Origin: Paenibacillus campinasensis
GTDB lineage: Bacteria; Bacillota; Bacilli; Paenibacillales; Paenibacillaceae
Assembly: GCF_002272015.1 (NCBI RefSeq)
Contig: NZ_NPBY01000027.1
Span: 113,975 to 177,974 of the forward strand
Direction of reading: 5' to 3'
DNA length: 64,000 nt
Below, one piece after another: positions 57,651 through 64,000 of the stretch (the first letter of the stretch is position 1; each line of letters begins with the position of its first letter). The translations under genes were made by a program, and so were the position numbers. The notes beneath the pieces were generated by a model that searched no databases, was not told the origin of the DNA, and saw only the letters and a list, made by a program, of their open reading frames with translations.

Positions 57651-58820
57651 CTAGGAGTTATCCGCCGTGAACGTGTAAGGCATGTCCCCATATGGCTCGG
57701 CTGCTCTGTCCTCCAGCAAAGCAAGCACATGGGAAGCGCAGCGGCTCGGTGTCACAATCGGGAGGGTGACAGCCCGGTTTCGATATTCCGCGGCATGCTT
57801 GTCGCGATGAGCGAGCATGTCCAGCCATTTATGAATGACGGCAGGAGAATCCAGCACTTCTCCCAAGCCTTGGCTTACAAAATATTGACAGTTCTCTTCC
57901 TCCTGACCCGGGATCGGTTCATAGAACAGCATCGGGATTCCTTTGGCTGCGCCCTCGGTGCATGTCATCCCGCCGGGCTTCGTGATTAGCAGATCGGATA
58001 CGTCCATCAGCTTATGGATATCATCGCGATACCCGAAGACGTGAATATGCGGGTGACGAAAAAGCGGGTCCTCACGCATGTCCGCAATCTGCTTCTCATT
58101 ATCGCCCATGCAGAAGATGAGCTGGATATCGTCCGCCCGCCGGGCCAGAATCCGGGTCAGCTCTTGGTTGAAGATCAGCCCCCAGCCGCCCCCCATAATG
58201 AGGATGGTGGGCATATCCTTGATGTGAAGCTCGGCATGAAGCTGCTCGCGGCATCTTCGTTCCCAGAACTTCGGATGGACAGGAATTCCTGTCACATGTA
58301 TGTATTCTGGCTCCACCCCGCGCTGCATCAATAGATTCTTCACATGCGGCGTAGATACGAGATATTGATCGACCTCCGGATTGACCCATGTGCCATGCGC
58401 GTCGTAGTCCGTGATGAGCGTGTATAACGGTGTGGGCAGTCCCTGGCGCTTCAGCCGGGAGACAACGGCATTCGGGATCGGATGGGTGCATATGATGACA
58501 TCCGGCTTCAGCTGCTCGATCACCCGCTCGGCCTGCGCATAAAAGATGCGATGAAGCATGAGCCTGGTGAGGCGGTTTAATGATTTTGCATATCCGGAAC
58601 GGTAAAGCTTTCCGACCAGCTGGGGATGCTCGCTCACGGTTTTGCGATATGCCGACTGGATCATCGGCGCTACCGTCGGATTCAGGAAATGGCCGAGCTC
58701 CATTACGCGGCAGTGCACGTCGGGGCACATTTGCTGCATGCCTTTGGCCAGCGCGTAGGCCGCCTGGGTATGTCCGGTTCCGAATCCTTCCGAGAATAGA
58801 AGCACTCTTGTATATTTCAT
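57651..58820 (-). CDS. UgtP-like (MGDG synthase family, GT28) glycosyltransferase
   Basis: 389 residues. N-terminal RVLLFSEGFGTGHTQAAYAL (galactolipid/MGDG synthase-type G-x-G-H), VIICTHPIPNAVVS, ITDYDAHGTWVNPEVDQYLV, then the GT28 C-terminal domain with LIMGGGWGL, and KPGGMTCTEGAAKGIPMLFY with the GGMT-E donor-binding motif and PIPGQEEENCQYF. It should transfer glucose or galactose to diacylglycerol, or another acceptor, at the inner membrane face. GTAGGTG precedes the ATG. The substrate cannot be told from the sequence. Confidence 0.88.
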   Translation of the reverse strand: MKYTRVLLFSEGFGTGHTQAAYALAKGMQQMCPDVHCRVMELGHFLNPTVAPMIQSAYRKTVSEHPQLVGKLYRSGYAKSLNRLTRLMLHRIFYAQAERVIEQLKPDVIICTHPIPNAVVSRLKRQGLPTPLYTLITDYDAHGTWVNPEVDQYLVSTPHVKNLLMQRGVEPEYIHVTGIPVHPKFWERRCREQLHAELHIKDMPTILIMGGGWGLIFNQELTRILARRADDIQLIFCMGDNEKQIADMREDPLFRHPHIHVFGYRDDIHKLMDVSDLLITKPGGMTCTEGAAKGIPMLFYEPIPGQEEENCQYFVSQGLGEVLDSPAVIHKWLDMLAHRDKHAAEYRNRAVTLPIVTPSRCASHVLALLEDRAAEPYGDMPYTFTADNS

Positions 58821-59120
58821 AGTTCACCTACTTTTTTCTACTCCTATCCAGTTTCTAGTTCTGACATAACCAGTCTATTAGATGTAAATTCTTGAAAAAT
58901 AGGAGTGTATAATAGTATACGTGTGAACACGGCGGGCAGTTCAACTTTTTTTCATGCTTGTCGCCAAGCGCGGTACGCCGCGGCATCTTCTTCGTTGAAC
59001 GAACAGCCCTGCTCTTTGTTATTTAGACAAATCCCGTCATATTGACCCTGGAACGGGCTGAATTTTTTTCAGTACCTGCTTGCAAAAGAGAAAGCCATCT
59101 GTTACATTTGTTGTTGACTG
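58821..59120. other. Divergent regulatory region between glycosyltransferase and TetR genes
   Basis: About 300 bases before the first TetR operator, AT-rich near 58850-58920 (TATAAT and TATACT strings in both orientations) but no clear -35/-10 pair was settled on. No gene visible. Confidence 0.3.
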
Positions 59121-59147
59121 AATGACCGAAAATGGATTTTGGTCATT
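59121..59147 (+). promoter_or_regulatory. YhgD-type TetR operator 1
   Basis: A near-perfect palindrome: AATGACC (59121-59127) and GGTCATT (59141-59147) with AAAAT and ATTTT inside. TTGACT (59114-59119) just before may be the promoter -35. The core TGACC-N13-GGTCA is repeated at 60148-60170. Located 50 bases before the TetR start. Confidence 0.7.
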
Positions 59148-59196
59148 TATGCGGCAATGAAGAGGTAACAATAATAACCGTACAGGAGGGGTTAGC

Positions 59197-59790
59197 GTGC
59201 CAGCTGTGGATCGGCGGAAGCAGGTGCTGGAAGCTGCCTCCAAATCGTTTGCTTTATTCGGGTATAAAGCGACGACGATGGAACAGGTGGCGAAGATTGC
59301 GAATGTAGGGAAAGGAACGATCTATACCTTTTTTACGAACAAGGAAGAGCTGTTTGACGAGATTCTGCAATCGTCCATTGTGGAGATGAGGCGCATTAGC
59401 GAGCGGGAGATTCGGGAGGACCGGGATTTCTTCGACAATCTGTACCGGGTGCTGGATGCGCTGCTGGAGTACCGGAGCGAGCATGAGCTGTTTATTAAGC
59501 TGTCCCAGGAACTTCGGGATATCGGAACCCCGATGGCGCATGAAGGATTGGCGAAGGTGGAGAACAGCATTATCGGTTACCTGCAGGGCATTGTGGAGCA
59601 TGCCATCTCGATCGGGGAAATCAAGCCGCTGGATGCGCAGGTCGTGTCCTTTGTCATGTTGAAGCTGTACGTAGCGCTCACGACGGACTTTAATCAGCTG
59701 CGCGAGCCGCTGGATAAGGAGCAGATCAAGGAGTATATGATGCTGTTTCTGGCGGAAGGATTGAAGGCAGAGTCACCGGGGGCGCGTTAA
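59197..59790 (+). CDS. TetR/AcrR-family regulator (YhgD-like)
   Basis: 197 residues, GTG start with GGAGGGG upstream. The N-terminal HTH is RKQVLEAASKSFALFGYKAT, TMEQVAKIANVGKGTIYTFF, TNKEELFDEIL (about 7-57); the rest is an all-helical ligand-binding domain. It precedes a YhgE/Pip gene exactly as yhgD precedes yhgE in Bacillus. Palindromes in front of both this gene and the YhgE unit share the core TGACC-N13-GGTCA, so the protein probably represses itself and the membrane protein. Confidence 0.88.
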   Translation: MPAVDRRKQVLEAASKSFALFGYKATTMEQVAKIANVGKGTIYTFFTNKEELFDEILQSSIVEMRRISEREIREDRDFFDNLYRVLDALLEYRSEHELFIKLSQELRDIGTPMAHEGLAKVENSIIGYLQGIVEHAISIGEIKPLDAQVVSFVMLKLYVALTTDFNQLREPLDKEQIKEYMMLFLAEGLKAESPGAR

Positions 59791-60147
59791 CATAATGCAG
59801 CTCGCTTGGTTCGGTTGTTGTTATTGGTTATATAGAAGGAACTGATACTGGGCGGGCTGAGCTGAAGCATTCGATGAAACAGACGACGGAGATGAGGGAC
59901 CGCCTGGAGGTGGGTTCCTCGTACTCGCCCTTTCTCTGCCCGATCAGCAGCGGTTTAGTGGAGAGGCAGGTGGATGACCAGCGAAAGGCATGCTAATGCC
60001 CCATGCCGGTCAGGTTTCGTAAAGCTGGCTCATATCGTCGTATCATGAATTTCGGCCTGGGACAAGGCGCGCTCGAGCATAGCAGTCTGGCTGAATGGAA
60101 ATGGTTTTTTGAGGTGGTGGAGTTCGTATTATTTTTTTGCTCTAAAA
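59791..60147. other. Intergenic stretch after TetR
   Basis: 357 bases. A GGCATG (59986-59991) and CATGCC (60001-60006) hairpin may end tetR transcription. No gene is supported. Confidence 0.3.
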
Positions 60148-60170
60148 TGACCAAATGGGGAAAATGGTCA
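60148..60170 (+). promoter_or_regulatory. YhgD-type TetR operator 2
   Basis: TGACC (60148-60152), 13 bases, GGTCA (60166-60170), the same arms and spacing as operator 1. The outer and inner matches extend the arms to TGACCA/TGGTCA. It lies upstream of the small ORF and the YhgE-like gene. Confidence 0.7.
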
Positions 60171-60276
60171 ACTGGTATCTGTAAAAAAGAGAATATTAAA
60201 ATTGGGATCAATCGGATGACCCGTGTTTGACGTTATAAACTTGTCTGAAGCGAAGGGAGAAGAGGGAGGGCTTAAG

Positions 60277-60408
60277 ATGCTGGAGAAGCAAGGGCTCGCT
60301 TTTGTCTTCGGATTCGCTGATGGGGTTATGAAGAAAACGGAGGGGAAAGTGACCAGGATGTTCCTTCCTTTTCCGCAGCGGCATGATTCGCGAATCGTCA
60401 AGCGCTGA
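60277..60408 (+). CDS. Possible small protein upstream of YhgE-like gene
   Basis: 43 residues (MLEKQGLAFVFGFADGVMKK, then a basic tail ending RIVKR) with a strong GGGAGGG site at 7-base spacing. A longer GTG start at 60223 has none. Short hydrophobic stretch and net positive charge. Not recognised; it lies in the same predicted transcript as the YhgE-like gene, 72 bases upstream. Confidence 0.4.
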   Translation: MLEKQGLAFVFGFADGVMKKTEGKVTRMFLPFPQRHDSRIVKR

Positions 60409-60480
60409 TGTCTGATATGAACCTGAAAATTAGAAATTAGAGATGATATATAGAAAGAGAAACAGAAGGAGAGAGACAGG

Positions 60481-62748
60481 ATGAAATCATTATCTGTATT
60501 TGCTAAAGATGTCGGCGCTGCTGTCCGGAACCGGAAGTTTCTGGTGACGATCATCGCAGTGTTATTTATCCCGGTGCTGTACAGCGGGATGTTTCTCGGC
60601 GCATTTTGGGACCCGTATGGCAAGATGGATGAGCTGCCTGTTGCTGTTGTCAACAACGATACCGGCGCTGAGTTTGAAGGGAAGTCGCTGCAGGCGGGTG
60701 CCGATCTTGTCGCGGAATTGAAGAAAGCGAAGGCGTTTAATTGGCAGTTCGTCAGTGAAAGCGAGGCCGAGCAGGGGATGAAGGACAACAAGTATTATAT
60801 GACCATCGTCATCCCTGATAATTTCTCGCAGCAGGCGACCACGCTGATGGATGATCATCCGCAGCCGGCCAAAATCGTGTTTAAACCGAATGAGGGCTAC
60901 AATTTCCTGGCCGGACAGATCGGCGGCACAGCGGTAAAGGAAATTCAATCCAAGGTATCTGCGAAAGTCACCGAGGCGTACACCGAAACGTTATTCGATC
61001 AGGTGGAGAAGGTTTCGGGCGGCCTGAGCGAAGCCGGAGACGGCGCGAGCAGGCTGTCTGAAGGGGCGGTTGAGCTTGATGAAGGAGCGCTCAAGCTGAA
61101 GCAGAATCTGGCGAAGCTGGCCGATGGAACGCTTGAGCTTCAGCAAGGCATCGCGCCATTGACGGCAGGCGTGCAGGAGCTTGACGCCGGAGCCGGAACG
61201 CTGAAGTCGGGCGCCAGCGCGCTCGCTTCGGGCCTGGCGCAGCTTCAAGGCGGGCACGGCGAGCTGCTGGCCGGTGCCGAGCAGACCGGCCAAGGCGCAG
61301 CGAAGCTCGAGGCCGGGCTGGAATCGGCGGCCGAGGGCAGCGCCGAGCTGAAGGCCGGCCTGGATGCCAACCGGGCCGGCGCCGCGGAGCTTGCCCAGGG
61401 CGCGCACAGCGCGCACGAGGGCAGCCGTCAGCTTGAACAGGGATTGAACCAATCCCTGGAGGCGACGGCAGCGCTCGAGCAAGGGGCGAAGCGCGTAGCG
61501 GAGGGGCTCAAGCAGCTGGCGGACAGCCAGCCTGAGCTGGCCGCCAGCCCGGACGTTCAGCAGCTGCTGGCGGCAAGCCAGTCGCTTGCCGCTGGCACGA
61601 GCGAGCTGAACGCAGGCCAGAAGCAGCTGGCCCAGGGCGCAGCCGGGCTTGCGGAAGGCACGGCCCGGCTGGACGCCGGGGCCGGGCAGCTGAGCGCCGG
61701 AGCGGAGCAGCTGGCGCAAGGAAGCGAGCAGCTGGCCGCAGGCAGCCAGGAGCTGCTCGCTGGGGCGAAGCAGCTGAATGCAGGCCAGAAGCAGCTGCTG
61801 GACGGCATGAAGCTGTTCGGCGCGAAGCTGGGCGAAGCCGCTGCCGGGGGCAAGGAGCTGGCCGGCGGGGCAGTGAAGCTGTCGGAAGGCACGGGCCAGC
61901 TGGCCGCCGGGGCTGGCGAACTGGGCTCTGGTGTCGCTGCGCTCACTGACGGGTCCAGACAGCTGGATTCCGGTGCGGGTGAACTGGTAAGCGGCATGGA
62001 CACGCTCAAGGCGGGCAGCGGTGAGCTGGCCGAGAAGCTGAATGAGGCGGCGGACAAAACGAGCGGCCTTCATACGACCGATGAGACCGTGAGCATGTTT
62101 GCCGGTCCTGTGCAGGTCGATGAGATGAAAGTGAATGAGGTGCCGAATTACGGTACCGGCTTCTCGCCTTATTTTCTGTCCCTTGGCCTGTTCGTCGGCG
62201 CGCTGATCTCCACGATCATCCTGCCGATCCGCGATACGACGGTGCAAGGTGCGACAGGCTGGAACCGGTTTGTCAGCCGGGCGTTATCCTTTGCCGGCAT
62301 GGGGCTCGTGCAATCGCTGCTGGCGGTCATTGTGGTGCTGTACGGATTGAAGCTGGAGGTGCAGAGCGTGCCGCTGTTCTACCTGTTCTCGTTCATCACA
62401 AGCCTGTCGTTCATGTTCCTGGTGCAGATGTTTGTCACCTGGCTTGACCAGCCCGGGCGCTTCGTGGTCATCATCATTCTCATTCTGCAGCTGACGACAA
62501 GCGCAGGCACGTTCCCGGTAGAGCTGATTCCGGGCTGGATGAAGGCGCTGAATCCGCTGCTGCCGATGACCTACAGTGTTATGGGCTTCAAGGATGTTGT
62601 GTCGACCGGAAACTTCAGCGGCATGTGGAGCAGCGCCGGAGTGCTGATCGGTTTTGGCGCCGTGTCTCTGATCATCACATCGCTATATTTCCTGATTCAT
62701 CACAGTAAGCATAAATCGGCCGGGAGCAGCACGACTGCGACTGCCTGA
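60481..62748 (+). CDS. yhgE: YhgE/Pip-family membrane protein with long coiled repeat domain
   Basis: 755 residues. One transmembrane helix near residues 15-35 (FLVTIIAVLFIPVLYSGMFL), a conserved first domain (DELPVAVVNNDTGAEFEGKS, MTIVIPDNFSQQATTLMDDH), then about 380 residues of degenerate heptad-like units of the form G-A-x-Q-L-A-x-G and AGQKQLL (about 175-545), then five or so C-terminal helices (YFLSLGLFVGALISTIILPI to LIITSLYFLIHH) of the ABC-2 permease type. The family includes phage-infection protein Pip and YhgE. GC content rises across the repeat. AAGGAGAGA precedes ATG. Likely exporter or phage/T7SS-related surface protein regulated by the TetR upstream. Confidence 0.9.
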   Translation: MKSLSVFAKDVGAAVRNRKFLVTIIAVLFIPVLYSGMFLGAFWDPYGKMDELPVAVVNNDTGAEFEGKSLQAGADLVAELKKAKAFNWQFVSESEAEQGMKDNKYYMTIVIPDNFSQQATTLMDDHPQPAKIVFKPNEGYNFLAGQIGGTAVKEIQSKVSAKVTEAYTETLFDQVEKVSGGLSEAGDGASRLSEGAVELDEGALKLKQNLAKLADGTLELQQGIAPLTAGVQELDAGAGTLKSGASALASGLAQLQGGHGELLAGAEQTGQGAAKLEAGLESAAEGSAELKAGLDANRAGAAELAQGAHSAHEGSRQLEQGLNQSLEATAALEQGAKRVAEGLKQLADSQPELAASPDVQQLLAASQSLAAGTSELNAGQKQLAQGAAGLAEGTARLDAGAGQLSAGAEQLAQGSEQLAAGSQELLAGAKQLNAGQKQLLDGMKLFGAKLGEAAAGGKELAGGAVKLSEGTGQLAAGAGELGSGVAALTDGSRQLDSGAGELVSGMDTLKAGSGELAEKLNEAADKTSGLHTTDETVSMFAGPVQVDEMKVNEVPNYGTGFSPYFLSLGLFVGALISTIILPIRDTTVQGATGWNRFVSRALSFAGMGLVQSLLAVIVVLYGLKLEVQSVPLFYLFSFITSLSFMFLVQMFVTWLDQPGRFVVIIILILQLTTSAGTFPVELIPGWMKALNPLLPMTYSVMGFKDVVSTGNFSGMWSSAGVLIGFGAVSLIITSLYFLIHHSKHKSAGSSTTATA

Positions 62749-62766
62749 GGTCTTATGATTAGAAAG

Positions 62767-62811
62767 AAGAGCGATCATGCGCGGGATTCCCGGGCGTGGC
62801 CGCTCTTTTTT
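62767..62811 (+). terminator. Terminator of the YhgE-like gene
   Basis: AAGAGCG (62767-62773) pairs with CGCTCTT (62801-62807), with CGCGGG-ATT-CCCGGGCG inside, followed by T to 62811. Confidence 0.75.
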
Positions 62812-62956
62812 CGTAGGGATGGCTGCATATCTGCCGGCGTGGCGGTTCGGTATGTGTTATTTGCATGTTTTTTTGCACTTTTCTACATAAATATGATCCG
62901 GAAAGTGTGACTCTACTCACAAAAACAATTCTTATCATATTCATAAAAACTTTGAA

Positions 62957-62985
62957 TTGCCTGCTACCATCTGTGATGATAAAAT
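62957..62985 (+). promoter_or_regulatory. Promoter candidate of gltB
   Basis: -35 TTGCCT (62957-62962), 17-base spacer, -10 TAAAAT (62980-62985), giving a leader of about 165 bases. The 62812-63158 gap shows no other structure; no GltC or TnrA box was identified. Confidence 0.45.
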
Positions 62986-63158
62986 ATATAGAACTAATTC
63001 ATCTACGTGTTAGGTAAATGTTAACCTTTGTCGCTTTTGCACAATACTGCATTACCTCTTAGAAGCGTTTCTGCGCGAAGTGGGTTGCGGTGAAGTGCAA
63101 ACCTATCTTCCGTTATACCAATGTATTTTTATAATCTTATAAAGAAAGGTTGCATCTT

Positions 63159-64000
63159 ATGAAACATACTGATTTCCCACAGAAGCAGGGCCTCTATGAT
63201 CCTCAGTTTGAAAAAGATGCGTGCGGCATGGGCTTTGTTGCCCACATCAAAGGCAAGCCTTCCCACGAAATCGTCAGCAGTGCGCTGACGATGCTGGCGA
63301 ACATGGAGCATCGCGGCGGCCAGGGAAGCGAGCCGAACTCCGGCGACGGAGCGGGCATCATGATACAAATTCCGCATGCTTTCTTTGCAGAAGAGGCGAG
63401 AAAACTGGGCTTTGAACTGCCGGCTGCCGGTCAATACGGAGCGGGCATGCTGTTCCTCTCCCATGATCCTCAGGTGCGTGCTGCCCATGAAGATTTGCTT
63501 GCATCCATTATTGCCGAGGAAGGGCAGACACTGCTAGGATTCCGTGACGTTCCGACCAATGATGAAATGCTGGGCAAGACCGCGAAAGCGGCAAAGCCGT
63601 ACGTGCGTCAAGTCTTTATCGGACGGAGTGAAGACATCAAGGATGATCTTGCGTTCGAGCGCAAGCTGTATGTGATCCGCAGACGCGCTGAGCTTGCGAT
63701 CCGCTACAGCGGCAAGCCGGAAGGCGACAGCTTCTATGTATCCAGCCTGTCGTGCCGGAAAATCGTGTACAAGGGGATGCTCACCACCGAACAGGTGGGA
63801 CAGTTTTACCTTGATCTTCAGGAAGAGCGTTTCGAATCTGCGATTGCGCTCATCCACTCCCGTTTCAGTACGAACACATTCCCGAGCTGGGAGCGTGCCC
63901 ACCCGTACCGGTTCATGATCCACAATGGCGAGATCAATACGCTGCGCGGGAACGTGAACTGGATGCATGCGCGTCAGTCGCTGTTTGAGCATGAGCTGTT
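63159..64000 (+). CDS. gltB: Glutamate synthase large subunit, N-terminal part (3' end outside window)
   Basis: 280 codons visible of a protein usually about 1,500 residues. After a short propeptide (MKHTDFPQKQGLYDPQFEKD) the sequence reads ACGMGFVAHIKG; the Cys becomes the N-terminal nucleophile of the class II glutaminase. Further glutaminase features: MEHRGGQGSEPNSGDGAGIM, ALIHSRFSTNTFPSWERAHP, and MIHNGEINTLRGNVNWM. The enzyme makes two glutamates from 2-oxoglutarate and glutamine. AAAGAAAGG precedes ATG. The open reading runs off the edge. Confidence 0.95.
   Translation, partial: MKHTDFPQKQGLYDPQFEKDACGMGFVAHIKGKPSHEIVSSALTMLANMEHRGGQGSEPNSGDGAGIMIQIPHAFFAEEARKLGFELPAAGQYGAGMLFLSHDPQVRAAHEDLLASIIAEEGQTLLGFRDVPTNDEMLGKTAKAAKPYVRQVFIGRSEDIKDDLAFERKLYVIRRRAELAIRYSGKPEGDSFYVSSLSCRKIVYKGMLTTEQVGQFYLDLQEERFESAIALIHSRFSTNTFPSWERAHPYRFMIHNGEINTLRGNVNWMHARQSLFEHEL

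Noticed and set aside
58099..58827. 242-codon minus frame inside the glycosyltransferase gene
   Set aside because: Same strand, alternative frame of a gene with full GT28 motifs; Arg/Pro/His-rich shadow.
60991..62247. 418-codon open frame on minus across the YhgE repeat
   Set aside because: A shadow of the GC-rich repetitive coiled region of the YhgE-like gene; no ribosome-binding site and Leu/Arg/Gln-rich nonsense composition.

Overview
The window looks like chromosome of a spore-forming, low-to-mid GC Firmicute, most likely a Paenibacillus or close relative. The evidence is strong Shine-Dalgarno sites, GTG and TTG starts, an EcsAB pair, a TPP-riboswitch-controlled YkoEDC thiamine-type ECF transporter, a 42-residue YjcZ-type sporulation peptide, a SleB-like cell wall hydrolase, a UgtP-like glycosyltransferase and a YhgD/YhgE pair. 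Both window edges cut genes: an AAC(3) acetyltransferase on the left and glutamate synthase gltB on the right.

Positions 1-20400 are ordinary chromosome: AAC(3), a K+ channel, histidinol phosphatase with a LysR regulator, CheX, a short-chain dehydrogenase, a YfmL-like helicase, ecsA-ecsB, an aminotransferase, an FMN-binding protein divergent from a MocR-family regulator, an AraC regulator, a second dehydrogenase, phosphatidylserine decarboxylase, the riboswitch-ykoE-ykoD-ykoC operon, and a methyltransferase resembling the avilamycin-resistance enzyme AviRa.

Positions 20466-49200 are the most interesting part: a phage-tail-like element with regulators (ImmA peptidase, XRE repressor, ArpU activator) and two complete tandem PBSX/Xkd-type contractile tail cassettes. 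Each cassette has a sheath, tube, chaperone, tape measure, LysM protein, XkdQ, DUF2577, DUF2634, baseplate J, XkdU and fibre. XkdX, one holin and one GH73 lysin follow. I find no integrase, terminase, portal, protease or capsid gene, so I read it as a tailocin (headless contractile bacteriocin) carrying two different tails and two different fibres. Both tail assembly chaperones end in the same slippery heptamer A AAA AAC directly before the stop, and a -1 slip opens an extension of 55 or 57 codons. A tandem-HTH TetR regulator and an alpha/beta hydrolase lie inside the element, with a shared operator in front of each gene.

Positions 49400-64000 return to housekeeping genes: dGTPase-type hydrolase, a luciferase-like oxidoreductase with an in-frame repeat insertion, a Trm11-like methyltransferase, an alkyltransferase-like protein, a D-2-hydroxyacid dehydrogenase, ThpR, a SleB-like hydrolase, a UPF0173 metallohydrolase, a UgtP-like glycosyltransferase, a TetR/YhgE system with two matching TGACC-N13-GGTCA operators, and the start of gltB.

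All identifications were made by reading sequence and recalling families; no database search was run.
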